NCBI GenBank assembly: GCA_012934845.2 | Contig: WNNJ02002436.1 | Coordinates: 1-64,000, forward strand | Reading direction: 5' to 3' | Source of the DNA: Pomphorhynchus laevis | Lineage: Eukaryota; Acanthocephala; Palaeacanthocephala; Echinorhynchida; Pomphorhynchidae | DNA: 64,000 nt | Shown: positions 33,775-44,983 of the stretch, piece by piece | How positions within the stretch are numbered: the stretch's first letter is position 1 | Layout of the letters: every line of letters begins with the position of its first letter | Translations under genes and position numbers: made by a program | The notes under the pieces: model-generated | Told to the model about the DNA's origin: nothing | What the model saw: only the letters and a program-made list of their open reading frames with translations | Database searches by the model: none

Positions 33775-34125
33775 GAGTACCCAGCCACACTCATCAGTAG
33801 AATGAAATACCCACTGGTCTTTTCGGTTGCCTGTGTGACATTGTGAATAAAGGCTTTCCCGAAACATTACTTGAATTACGCTCTTTACCAAATCGAATGT
33901 TGTGCGGACCATCCTTAAACACTAGCCAGAGGTTGTTGCTGAATTGTCGCTGCACTCGTTGGATCCTGAATGGATACGACAGGTATAGTAGTATTACACG
34001 GATGTGCTGAGTAGACAACGGTCCAGGATTTCTTACGAAATACGGCATTTATACTAAATGGTGTTGCTTGATAGACTGGACTTTGATTCACGACTTTCGA
34101 TAAATTGTCGCAGCGACAATTCAGA
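33775..34125 (-). repeat. Single ribozyme-bearing unit of subfamily 2, inverted and degenerate
   Basis: The minus strand carries the subfamily 2 phrases (AGAAATCCTGGACCGTTGT, GGATCCAACGAGTGCAGCG, AAGGATGGTCCGCACA) in the same order as 30420-30600. The motif region has GAAA (33832-33835) and CTGATGA (33791-33797), but the GTC side is eroded. A solitary unit away from the arrays shows that the units move or are copied individually. Confidence 0.65.
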
Positions 34126-35560
34126 AAAATTTTTCTTGATCAGTTTTTGATAATTTATTTATCTAAAGGCATTAATCAATAGTAACACAAACTATATATT
34201 AGTATATAATACATAATAATATATATAACTATTTATGACTATGTGATTATATTATAATTAATATTTGTATTATTGATTATATAATTGTGTAATTGTATAA
34301 TTGATTTTTAATTAATGTTTATAAAATAAACTTTACGTGATGCTAACACACGGAGACGGTATTACAAATTTTCAAGCATTTTACAAGTCTAAAAACTTTT
34401 GAAATCTCTTTTATTAAAATAATATAATATTAAATTTTAATGTTTTTAAAATCTAGTTTTAGTATTTCCAATAATATAAAATAAAATTTAATATAATTTA
34501 ATACGAGTTTTCTTCAAAAGGTAGTAAAATTTTATTTGTTTCATATATTTTTATTTTAACGTTTAAAAAGCCATTATACATAAATTTATCTTAAAGTTTA
34601 TTTATCTATAGTTATATATTTAAATGTACGCAAAGTGTTTAGATTGGGAAAGAAATTAACTGATAAGCCTTGAATATTGATGGTCGTAATAAGCTTTGTT
34701 GATTATGTCAATATCTTATTAAAGTGTAGATATTGATTGAGAACCAATACACGTATTCTTCGCGATTTCGCATTAGAGGACCGTATGAAACCTAGGAAAT
34801 CAAATGAAGAACTGAAAAGTCGTTTATCTAGTGATGAAGTTAATCTGTGAGTTCGAAATTTTCGCATTGTGAAATAGTGACCGATAGTTCGATGGCTTCC
34901 GATGAAGTATCTATGAGCGAAGCTAACAATGAATATTTTCAATGTGGTCAGATTGTGGATCTTCCGATAGTGTCTTCTTCAAATTGTAGCAGTCGAGAAA
35001 TTTGTCCTTCGTTAGAATGTCTAGTTTGATTCGAAGTTTGTTTTGAGACGAAACAACAAGCAGTTAGTGTTAGTAATGTTTCACGGCATTTGTCAATCGG
35101 TTATTCGAATTTGCGTAGTTAGCTAGCTTAGGTCGTAGAACTTAAGCAACATATTATGTCATATTCGATAAGATCACACAAAGATCTTTGACACACACCC
35201 AAGATCCTTGACATTAAGAAAGCCTGTACAATCAACTGGTCATTAAGAAAATAATTTGAGGGCTGATTTATATAATCTATTCATTAAAATGATACAAAAA
35301 TTATGTAAATGTTTGATAAATAAAAGCTAAATATCGAAATGTTCAAGTGAAACTGTAAATAATATAAATTATTTTATTCTTGAAAGCATTTTATAATAAT
35401 TTACTCTCAATATAATTTGTAGATAAAATCAGCAATATAAAGTTGAATAAACGTTCACAAACACAGATTTATATAACGGTCTTTTAGAAATTTGGTTAAT
35501 CAACTAATTAGGAATATAACGGAGAATATATTTATTTGATTTTATGCAAGCAAAGGTTTA
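34126..35560. other. AT-rich spacer
   Basis: No gene supported. A 60-codon serine-rich frame at 34847-35029 has no recognisable domain. Confidence 0.5.
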
Positions 35561-35561
35561 G

Positions 35562-35648
35562 GATCAGAGGTAGAATTTCCCCCCCTAGGCGATCAGAGGT
35601 AAAATTTCCCCCCCTAGGCGATCAGAGGTAAAATTTCCCCCCCTAGAT
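35562..35648. repeat. Three 29-bp iterations of the transposon end motif
   Basis: GATCAGAGGTA(G/A)AATTT followed by seven C and TAGGC, repeated head to tail. Probable transposase binding sites. Confidence 0.85.
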
Positions 35649-35710
35649 CACTACGAACAGCTACTTTTTTTTCCTCCTAAACTATAAATAAAAAAATTCA
35701 GATTTACCCC

Positions 35711-36601
35711 ATGGATAACCTAGATCACTACGAACAGCTAATAATTAGCTCAACACAGCAAGATTTTATAGACCACTTGTTTGATTCAAGGTATTTAGTT
35801 CGGTCTATGAAATGCATTATCTGTGATACTTATATGAAGCTTAGTCTTTATAAACGTTCTATTGATGGATATGGTTGGAGGTGTTATAAGAATGGCTGCA
35901 CAAACTTAAAAAAATACATTTCAATACGAAAGGGAAGTTTTTTTGATGGGTTTTCGATTGATATTAGAACTATTTTACGTGTGTTAATCAAGAAATGTGT
36001 GAAGCAGCCAACACACTCAATAATAGCCTCTAAAATTACATCGGATCGGACCATTAGAAAAATTTTTTATAAACTTAATAAGTTGATACCGGAAACTGAT
36101 TTTAGTGAAGATAAACTTGGTGGCCCTGGAAAAATAGTGCAAATAGATGAAACCATGTTAAATTACAAGTGTAAGTCTCATCGTGGAAGATCTTACACAA
36201 ACAGAACCGACGCTTTGTGTATTGTCGAGGTCGGGGATAAAATTGAAAGATCCTTTGCTAGAGTAATCGCGGATAAAGCACAAACCACTATTCTACCCAT
36301 AATATCCTCACAAGTGCTTCCCCATTCGACTATAATGACCGACGAGCACAAGTCGTATAGCAGATTAAATAAAAATGGATATGAACATAAGACAGTATGT
36401 CATAAATATAATTTTGTTGATAAAAATACTGGTGCTCATACTCAGTCTGTGGAGTCCTTTAACGGCCAAATAAAAAACGAAATAAAGAAGCAGAAAGGGG
36501 TATTAACTACATATAGACCCAATTTCCTTAAAGAGTTTTGTTTATTTTATAACAATCGTGAGAAATATCAGTATATAATTTTTGATTTAATAAAAGTTTA
36601 A
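35711..36601 (+). CDS. DDE transposase of the ISXO2/IS1016 (Merlin) superfamily
   Basis: A full-length, uninterrupted 296-residue transposase. The N-terminal zinc ribbon has Cys35, Cys38, Cys58 and Cys63. A helix-turn-helix-like stretch (about 85-125) precedes the catalytic core. The triad reads Asp146 in GKIVQIDETM, Asp211 in TIMTDEHKSY and Glu248 in TQSVESFNGQIK, so the D-to-E spacing is 36 residues, as in Merlin/IS1595-type enzymes. It catalyses cut-and-paste movement of the element at 35561-36754. The ATG at 35711 is the first in frame, and a 21-bp direct repeat (35643-35663 and 35720-35740) spans the untranslated leader and codons 4-10. The intact frame amid dead elements suggests a recent arrival. 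Confidence 0.85.
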   Translation: MDNLDHYEQLIISSTQQDFIDHLFDSRYLVRSMKCIICDTYMKLSLYKRSIDGYGWRCYKNGCTNLKKYISIRKGSFFDGFSIDIRTILRVLIKKCVKQPTHSIIASKITSDRTIRKIFYKLNKLIPETDFSEDKLGGPGKIVQIDETMLNYKCKSHRGRSYTNRTDALCIVEVGDKIERSFARVIADKAQTTILPIISSQVLPHSTIMTDEHKSYSRLNKNGYEHKTVCHKYNFVDKNTGAHTQSVESFNGQIKNEIKKQKGVLTTYRPNFLKEFCLFYNNREKYQYIIFDLIKV

Positions 36602-36604
36602 TAT

Positions 36605-36712
36605 GATTAACGATTTTTATTTATTTATTTATTTTATTTATTTTTTTTAATTTATTTATGTATTTATTTTTTATTTTTTATTTTTTTATTTTTTATTTTT
36701 TTATTCATCAGA
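36605..36712 (+). other. T-rich 3' segment of the transposon
   Basis: TTTATTTATTTTTTATTT-type low complexity between the transposase stop and the 3' end motif; no further gene. Confidence 0.6.
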
Positions 36713-36754
36713 GGTAGAATTTCCCCCCCGGGGGAAAAATTCTACCTCTGATCC

Positions 36755-37645
36755 GAAATTTACTTAAATATAATACAGATTAAATAATAGCGTTAATATA
36801 TAATATATCCTTATATTAAATATATATTTTAATTTATAATTTGGATATTCCTAACGCTGCGGAATTTAATTTTATTATAATTGTGATTGAAATTATTTCT
36901 TTTATTATTTCAAAGTAAATTCTTTTAAATTTGTTATACAACTGATTTGTAAATTAAAAATATGCTATTTTTAAATTTAAAAATACCGAATTGCATATTA
37001 TGATTATTGGATAAGAATTCTAATAGAAGTATTTATTAAAAGTTACCATAAAATTCAATTTTATAAATTTAAAATAAATTTATAATTAAAAACCATTCAC
37101 TTACTAATACACTTTTGTCATTAATACACCAAATTCGAATGCTATCACCAGAATATATAAATTAAATATTTTTTTAATATTTAGTTTATTAACCGAGAAC
37201 ATTATCAAGAAGAATCTGGAACAACAAAACCACAAAAATTTGATGTGCTTAAAATAAAATTATTTTGATTATTCAAATCTATTCTATGAAATGTAGGTGC
37301 TTGGATTTTTTGCGCACCCCATTATTTCAAACAACCATCATCTTGATTATATTTACGACACCATCATCTCAAGCAACCATCATCTTGATTCCATTGTTGC
37401 AGAATCGATTTGATAATTTTACTTTGAAAAACCTGTGGTTTATTGTAAATTTTGATTGTCTAAAATATTAATGTATTGGCTCAATACATAAATATGTATT
37501 AATTTTATGTTATAACAAAAATGTTACAAACAGAAAGTAGTTAATCAACAAAATATTATAAAAAATATATTTAAATTTTTAAGCAGAAAATTTTTGTAGA
37601 TGGATAATAAATAATATATTTCAAATGGTTGATAAGTATCCATTA
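36755..37645. other. AT-rich spacer
   Basis: A short internal repeat occurs at 37325-37390 (CAACCATCATCTTGATT twice). No gene supported. Confidence 0.5.
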
Positions 37646-38360
37646 TTGATAAATAATTATTTGAGCTGAATCAAAGAAAGAAGGAAAATTTTATTTGGTA
37701 TTTCACTAACTTCTGTTAGCATCTTAAGAACATTACTTTTTTAATAATTCTTTAAATTACTTTAAATTACTTTCTCAATAATTCTTTATCAATATTATTT
37801 AATTCTTTCTTGACTTTTTGTTTATTGTTTATAAATTTTTTGTTTATTGTTTATAAATATAAATTGTATAAAATCTTATATCATTACTTATTATTTATCT
37901 TTATCTTTATTTATAGTATAAAATACTTAGACACAGTTATCTAATCTGAGTTATTAAAATTAAGATTTAAAGAAATTCACTTTAGCAAAATTGAAATTTT
38001 AATCCATTTATTGATAAATAATTATTTGAGCTGAATCAAAGAAAGAAGGAAAATTTTATTTGGTATTTCACTAACTTCTGTTAGCATCTTAAGAACATTA
38101 CTTTTTTAATAATTCTTTAAATTACTTTAAATTACTTTCTCAATAATTCTTTATCAATATTATTTAATTCTTTCTTGACTTTTTGTTTATTGTTTATAAA
38201 TTTTTTGTTTATTGTTTATAAATATAAATTGTATAAAATCTTATATAATTATTTATTATTTATCTTTATTTTTATTTATCTGTAGTATAAAATACTTAGA
38301 CACAGTTATCTAATCTGAGTTATTAAAATTAAGATTTAAAGAAATTCACTTTAGCAAAAT
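37646..38360. repeat. Two-unit tandem duplication, period 365 bp, containing PLE pLTR sequence
   Basis: The block starting TTGATAAATAATTATTTGAG recurs at 38011 almost unchanged. The second half of each unit (TATAAAATACTTAGACACAG, then TTATCTAATCTGAG) is the end of the PLE pLTR. A related piece of the first half (around CTAACTTCTGTTAGCATCT) appears inverted at 38690-38760. Confidence 0.8.
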
Positions 38361-38944
38361 TGATAAAAATTGCTTCTATTTGATTAATATATGAATTTAT
38401 GAATATCGTTTTGTGGGCAATCTCCTTTTCATTCTTTCAAACGTGCCGATCACAAAATTAATACATCTTTTGCATATGCGAGATATATCTTCATTTGGTT
38501 TCTATTCTGCTGAAGTGCTGGCATTGAGACTAAATTTATAACCCGACGGTTATAAGTTATAACCGTCGGGTCATTCATAAGTTATTCCCGTCACCTACGA
38601 TATTCCAAATTTTAAAGATTATTTGCATAATTTTAGATATTTTATTTTTATTATTTAAATATTTAAGAAATTGAAATAATTTTCTAAAGATTCTAACAGA
38701 AGTTAGCGAAATATCAAAAATAATTTCCTCTTTTCTTTGATCCAACTCCAATAATTCTTTAATGAAATGTCATTCATTTTAAAAAAGAATTAAGTGCTGA
38801 ATTAAAACTGATTAAAAGATTTAGTTTTTTATATTCTACATTTGATAAATTTAATGTACCTTTGTCCGTGCCACATTGAAATGGTCTCGTGTCATTATTT
38901 TTGTAGTTTATTAATTTGCTTAAATTTATTTTAAAATTAAATAA
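38361..38944. other. AT-rich spacer with a small hairpin
   Basis: AACCCGACGGTTATAAGTTATAACCGTCGGGT lies near 38540-38571, written here as CCCGACGGTTATAA and its reverse complement TTATAACCGTCGGG separated by one base. It is a perfect 14-bp palindrome arm pair. No gene. Confidence 0.6.
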
Positions 38945-38959
38945 TTTTTAAATTTAATA

Positions 38960-40235
38960 AACTATTTTATTAATTTGATTGAAGAGTTATTAATATTGGC
39001 TTACAAAGCTCATTACTAAAGTTTTAATATCGATACTTTACTATTTTAAGCTGCTTTGAACTCAATTTAATATTTGTAAAACACTTAATACGACATCATT
39101 AATCGAGTTTTAAGTTATGATTATTTTTATAAACCGATAAACAAGAAATGCAGCTTCAATTTGAAGTTTCAATTACTACTGAGTATTCTTAATTGAAAAC
39201 TAAACTATTTTATTAATTTAATGGAAGAGTTATTAATATTGGCTTACAAAGCTCATTACTAAAGTTTCAATATCGATACTTTACTATTTTAAGCTGCTTT
39301 GAACTCAATTTAATATTTGTAAAACACTTAATACGACAGCATTAATCGAGTTTTAAGTTATGATTATTTTTATAAACCGATAGACAAGAAATGCAGCTTC
39401 AATTTGAAGTTTCAATTACTACTGAGTATTCTTAATTGAAAACTAAACTATTTTATTAATTTAATGGAAGAGTTATTAATATTGGCTTACAAAGCTCATT
39501 ACTAAAGTTTCAATATCGATACTTTACTATTTTAAGCTGCTTTGAACTCAATTTAATATTTGTAAAACACTTAATACGACAGCATTAATCGAGTTTTAAG
39601 TTATGATTATTTTTATAAACCGATAGACAAGAAATGCAGCTTCAATTTGAAGTTTCAATTACTACTGAGTATTCTTAATTGAAAACTAAACTATTTTATT
39701 AATTTAATGGAAGAGTTATTAATATTGGCTTACAAAGCTCATTACTAAAGTTTCAATATCGATACTTTACTATTTTAAGCTGCTTTGAACTCAATTTAAT
39801 ATTTGTAAAACACTTAATACGACATCATTAATCGAGTTTTAAGTTATGATTATTTTTATAAACCGATAGACAAGAAATGCAGCTTCAATTTGAAGTTTCA
39901 ATTACTACTGAGTATTCTTAATTGAAAACTAAACTATTTTATTAATTTAATGGAAGAGTTATTAATATTGGCTTACAAAGCTCATTACTAAAGTTTCAAT
40001 ATCGATACTTTACTATTTTAAGCTGCTTTGAACTCAATTTAATATTTGTAAAACACTTAATACGACATCATTAATCGAGTTTTAAGTTATGATTATTTTT
40101 ATAAACCGATAGACAAGAAATGCAGCTTCAATTTGAAGTTTCAATCACTACTGAGTATTCTTAATTGAAAACTAAACTATTTTATTAATTTGATTGAAGA
40201 GTTATTAATATTGGCTTACAAAGCTCATTATAAAA
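38960..40235. repeat. 243-bp satellite array, five units plus partial
   Basis: Units begin ACTATTTTATTAATTT at about 38962, 39204, 39447, 39690, 39932 and 40175 (partial). Internal copies are almost identical (differences such as GACATC/GACAGC). The outer units show the variant TTTGATTGAAG, while inner ones have TTTAATGGAAG, which fits expansion by unequal exchange inside the array. No coding frame and no hammerhead core. Confidence 0.9.
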
Positions 40236-40544
40236 TTTAAATAAGGTTATTAAATTAGGTAATTTTTTGAAGATGCTAACAGAGATTATCAAAATATTAA
40301 AATAAAACTGTAAACAATAAATATAAATTATTTTATAGATTACCTATCACACATCTTATTTAAGAATTGCCTTACTTTAAGAGTAAAGACTTTACAAATC
40401 ATATTAATCTTACAACCTCTTTTGATATTCTGACTATTCGAACATCAGATCTGAATTATATCAAGGTTTGTTTCGTCTTATTTAACAAGTTTTTATACAA
40501 ATTTTATTATATAGCAATGTAGAATTTTAAAGGTATTTAAATAC

Positions 40545-41000
40545 CGCCAGTACGCTACATTTGAGCCGGCAACAATTTTGCTATGCATCATCGCTGTACT
40601 AACTCTAATTATCGGTTCTACGTGGGGTGGTAACGAATACTATCAAAAAAGGTTAGTACATTTTACGAAACAGTTAATTTTCAAATATCTAACTATTCTG
40701 ATTCACAAGCTTCGTTATGCTTATCCCTATTCGGAGGCACGTCATAATGAGTCTACTCCACGACACTCGATTCGCTAATTTTCGCATGTTCTTTGACTTA
40801 TTCACAGTGACCAATCGGGATCTCTGCGCGTCGCTTCCGAGGAACGCCTTAGTCCAGTTTGATTTTTGGTTTTGACTCATCATGTTAAGGGTTTGGAGAG
40901 GTATTTTTACAGTCGGTAACCATTCCTGACACCAACCCTCCTACTTTTACAGCCGGGATTTGAACGGACCTTGGCGAAGTTATTCTTATTCACAAACAAT
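40545..41000 (-). mobile_element. LINE or SINE 3' tail-like fragment
   Basis: Read on the minus strand, 40810-40985 gives TCCGTTCAAATCCCGGCTGT (B-box-like), then GGGTTGGTGTCAGGAA. Further on comes a CTGGACTAAGGCGTTCCTCG phrase followed by GACGCG. These phrases recur in the 3' ends of insect and other invertebrate LINE/SINE families. No protein part is preserved, and the family assignment is from memory only. Confidence 0.4.
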
Positions 41001-41228
41001 ATTGTTTATTGTTCAATTTTTGAATATAGTTTTTGCTGGAAGAATTAGTGGAAGAATTGCGGAAGAACACGGAAGAATTTATTAAATTCATCATACGAAT
41101 ATTATTAAATTCATCATACGAATACGAATTTACAAATTTGTTATGTTGTGTTTAAACAGAACGATTGAACAAAACGAGATGATAAAATCTAATTTTGTTA
41201 TGTCTTCTAAAGAAGACTGAACAAAATG

Positions 41229-41399
41229 ACAGATGACAAATTATCAGTTACGAGCATTATTAAAACGCTTAATTCCATGTACCCATTAGGATTGAATGAC
41301 GTGGTACAAGGAATTGGCAGAAGTAGTATAGTACATAATAAACAACTATATTATAATAATCCGGTTAAACGCAAACCAAGAAGTCATAGTGATTAAAAA
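41229..41399 (+). mobile_element. PLE fragment: segment linked to GIY-YIG
   Basis: A short frame reads IIKTLNSMYPLGLNDVVQGI. The pattern (N/K)T-YP-GLND is known from PLE proteins near their GIY-YIG endonuclease. It lies 5' of the RT pieces at 41820 and 42110, which suggests that the endonuclease was at the N terminus in this family. Broken. Confidence 0.45.
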
Positions 41400-41473
41400 A
41401 GATGTATTTATGAACAATTGGAAATATTAAAACTTTAAGCTAAAAGATCTTTATGTAAATATTTAAGTTTTTC

Positions 41474-41640
41474 TAGCCCCGTGGCCGAATGGTGGAGGCG
41501 TGTGAATTGCAAACTCTATGTACGGGGTTCAAACCACGAAGATGCACTCTATCTTGACTTCTCTGTAAGCACACGTCAAAGCCACAAGGTCGTGTTGTTG
41601 AAAGACGTAGGAGCACCCGATGATGAAGCTCACTCTTCCT
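41474..41640 (+). mobile_element. tRNA-like SINE head
   Basis: CCCCGTGGCCGAATGGTGGA contains an A box (TGGCCGAATGG), and GGGGTTCAAACCACG about 40 bases later contains a B box (GGTTCAAACC), the two Pol III internal promoter elements. The stems do not close into a full cloverleaf. I read it as a tRNA-derived SINE or tRNA pseudogene rather than a working tRNA. The sequence continues as a non-tRNA body to about 41640. It is flanked on both sides by PLE pieces. Confidence 0.5.
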
Positions 41641-41819
41641 TTAAGTTTTACTAAAGATATCATATGTTCAATAAATCAAAGAATTTCTAGCAAATTACGT
41701 ACATGCTTCAAAAAAGGACGATACGGTACCTGGTATCGTTTTGTCGGTTCTTTCGTGGCTGCCACATCATACAAACAGGAAAATGGCCACGGAAATCTCT
41801 AATTTTTATAGTAAAAGCT

Positions 41820-41910
41820 TAAATACATTGAAGATAAACATTTGGAAAGCATATATTTGATGAAATTGAAAAGAAAATTAAAACAACTATTGATAAAGCT
41901 TTTCATTGGC
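41820..41910 (+). mobile_element. Short PLE fragment upstream of RT
   Basis: Encodes KINIWKAYIF and a following TTIDKAF, matching 42350-42510 (SKINIWKDYIF, TTIDKASNN). A duplicated, internally deleted piece of the same PLE region. Confidence 0.55.
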
Positions 41911-42109
41911 AAATAAAGAGCTGTCCACTAAATTGTTTCATTAAATTGATTCATTAAATTATTTCTTGTCGTCATTGTCAGTGTCGTTGTTTTTCTTAAG
42001 TTATCTGCTGTCCCTCACACACTTTAGTAATACAATACCATTTCCTACAGGGAAACAGGTTTTTGTTCAGATCTTTGATGTTCCCTATATCCTTTGTTCG
42101 GTATAAACT

Positions 42110-42797
42110 GTTAGAAACATCATAGAAACAGAATGCAATTGCAACTCTTAGTTTTGATAAAATAAATGAACATATATGTACCCATAATCTAGAATTAATT
42201 GAAAATTGTGAATTAAGAAAGCTGCTATCAAAAGGGTATAAATATAGATTAAATAATAACAACGACAAAAATAAAATTTATAATTCGTTATATAATAACT
42301 TAAATGATTACTTTAGTAAGCTGATTAATAGTGAAAGCTCGAATATATCTAAGATAAACATTTGGAAAGATTATATATTTGATAAAATTAAAAATAAAAT
42401 GAAAATAACAAACAATTATAAAAGGAAAGATCAAATAAATAAAGATATGTATAAAGAACTTACTAAATTAAAGGATAACTATATAATAACAACTATTGAT
42501 AAAGCTAGTAATAACTTTGTCTTCATATGCAAAAAGCTTTATTATGATATACTGATGAAAGAAGTTAATTATAATGATTTCAATGTAAATCCAACATATG
42601 AATGTAGTGATTTAAGTTTAGAAACATTTATCACAAGTCACTGTTCTATAATGGATAAGAAGGGTACAAAGGTTGAATCAGATAATAAAACTATACCTAT
42701 ATTATATTGGAATCCAAAATTACATAAAAATCCAATAAAATCTAGGTTCATATGTAGTGATTTCTTCCGATGGGATGGATGTGAGATAACAAGTTGA
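42110..42797 (+). mobile_element. PLE reverse transcriptase, N-terminal half
   Basis: A frame through this segment shows HNLELIENCELRKLLSKGYK, then INIWKDYIFDKI, IITTIDKASNN and VFICKKLYYDIL. It ends with the PLE hallmark YWNPKLHKNPIKSRFI (RT fingers). It then runs into unrelated sequence at about 42760. The same region is found at 56300-56720. The middle of the RT is missing. Broken. Confidence 0.8.
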
Positions 42798-42829
42798 ATA
42801 TATTTATATTAAAACTATACTGAAATACT

Positions 42830-43500
42830 GAAACTATATGTGTTGAGGAATACGGGCAAATCCTGGTTACATAGCAATTTCTCCTGATGACCTCTAATCC
42901 TTATTCTGATATATCGTTTATTATTTATTAGTCAATTCATAAAAATTGACTTTTATTTTAAATTTCAATTTTTTATTTTAACTTGATATAAATTGTATAA
43001 AATCCTTTATAAATATTTATCATTTATTATTCTTTATTTTTAATTTATAATTATTTATTATTTATCTTTATTATTAATTTATGAATATATAAAATACGTA
43101 GACAAGTATCTACTGGCAAGTTATTATTGACCTGTGGACTTTGTTTTTCCAGTAATATAGCCTCTGTCAATAATACTAAAACTATGTATTCACTATACAA
43201 GTTTATTTAATGTCAATTATAAATTTTAACTTGATAAAAATATAAATTGTAGAAAATTTTATATAATTATTTATTATTTATCTATATTTTTATTTATAAA
43301 AAAAATACGTAGACTCAGCTATCTGATTTAATTTGTTCCACTCACAAATTATTATTATCCTATGGACTTTGTTTTCCCGGTAATAAAACCGGAAAAATAA
43401 TAATTCTTGATTCATACAAATATTTTTTTTATATTTTTTTATTTTTTATATATTTTTTCCTAATATATTATATTATATTAACATAATATATTTTTCCTAT
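42830..43500 (+). mobile_element. PLE terminal repeats (pLTR), two degenerate units
   Basis: Contains the shared phrases CAATTTCTCCTGATGACCTC (42876), TATTAGTCAATTCATAAAAA (42936), AAAATACGTAGAC (43089, 43303) and GACCTGTGGACTTTGTTTT (43131). The two ends show that the units lie head to tail, as is usual for PLEs. The first unit keeps only part of the RNA motif. Confidence 0.7.
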
Positions 43501-43502
43501 AA

Positions 43503-43930
43503 TATGTAGGAAAAACATATCAAATGTTAAAAACTAGGTTTAGGCAACACATATATAATATACAGCATATTTTATTATTTAATTATTTAATAATAATTAA
43601 TCAAAATCATTTTAATAATTGAAGAATTTTAATAAAGAAGGTGTATATCTAGATATAAACATTAAATTAACATTAACTAAAACTACTATTAATTTATATA
43701 GTAAAGATGACATATTTAAATTTACAAGAAACATATTTTTGCATGAGCATTCATGCATACCATATAATATAAAATATAATACATTAAATAATGAAATTTT
43801 AAGAATTGCAACAATATGTAATGATATTGGCTTTCTTCAAAATCATTTAAATAATTTAATAGATACCTATTTTAAACTAGGTTACTATAAAAATAACATC
43901 AAGCAGAAAATAGTAAAATATATAAATTAA
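43503..43930 (+). mobile_element. PLE: GIY-YIG half-motif joined to RT C-terminus
   Basis: At 43503-43565 one frame reads YVGKTYQMLKTRFRQHIYNI, the YIG half of a GIY-YIG nuclease with its Arg and His. About 50 bases on, the RT C-terminal block starts (EGVYLDINIKLTLTKTT, then HEHSCIPYN and NNIKQKIVKYIN) and stops at 43930. The RT palm between the two is absent, so this is a rearranged, broken copy. Confidence 0.6.
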
Positions 43931-44983
43931 CAAAACACTATTTTAAATAAATTCGAAATCATTAGAGTAAAATTTTTATGGATATAATTTTATATATTAA
44001 TATATATAAAATGTTAAAATATTATATTTTAATATATTTTTATTATATACACGTATAATAAAAATAAGATAATATATAAGATAATATATATAAGATACTT
44101 GATAATAAGATATTAGATACTATATATTTCAATTCCATTAGATGGAATACGTCATTAGCATGTACTTAGCCACGCTGTTATGTTAGGTTATGGAATAGGG
44201 CCGAAATCTGGTAACATAGAGTTCCTCCCGAGGACCAACAGTCTTAATTATTATTCAATGTGTATTATTTTTGTCATCTCATAAAAAGTGGGCAATAAAA
44301 GATTGAGTTTTAAAGTATTTTAACTTATAAAGCTTTATTATAGAAAATCTTAAGATTACGATATTTATAATTAATACCAAAATCGTAGACTGACTGACCT
44401 GAATTGTATATTATCAGAATTTTGCAGTCATATTTTAAAATTTGTATTTTCAAAATTAAATTATCAATTGCACAAAATGTATATATTGGATGGCAAACTT
44501 TTAAATTAAATTTAAGCTTATAATTTTAATTGATATATAATAAACAATATGCTTTGTATTCGACTAAATTTAACAAGACAAACAAATTTCATCAGATTTC
44601 ATCTTTTATAAACTGGAATGTAATAGCGAAGTATAAATAGATATAACTGGATATGCTTATTAATCAACTTCTTCTCTTATAATGGAGAAGTATATATCCT
44701 CCATTGCCGACTTTTTAGACAAACCATACTTAAAATAAATTATTAGATAAAAATATTAAAGATTAAAAGTTAAGTATTATAAATATTAAAAGTTAAACAT
44801 AAGAAAACCCCAGAAATGGAAGATATTCATCCATTATTTATTAGTCAATGATAAACATGACTTTTATTTTAAATATCAATTTGAACTTGATATAAAATAT
44901 ATAAAATCTTATAACGATTGTTTTTTATTTATTATTTATTATTTTTTAATTATAGATATTTATATTTATATCAAACATACCAG

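Larger units (their letters stand above)
35561..36754 (+). mobile_element. Merlin / ISXO2-type DNA transposon, apparently complete
   Basis: A 1,194-bp element bounded by inverted ends that begin GGATCAGAGGTAGAATTT and run into C (or G) tracts. The 5' side has three direct copies of the end motif, at 35562, 35591 and 35620, exactly 29 bp apart. The 3' side has one inverted pair of the motif around 36717-36753 joined by a C/G tract. In between lies one open transposase frame. I do not see a convincing target-site duplication in the flanks (TTTA before, GAAATTTA after). Confidence 0.8.

Noticed and set aside
34703-35029. Serine-rich frames on both strands near 34.7-35.0 kb as a gene.
   Set aside because: No recognisable family; the two frames overlap on opposite strands and neither has gene context.
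41474-41560. A functional tRNA gene (A and B boxes present, GCA in the anticodon position).
   Set aside because: The acceptor and T stems do not close properly, and the sequence continues as a SINE-like body between PLE pieces; called SINE head or pseudogene instead.
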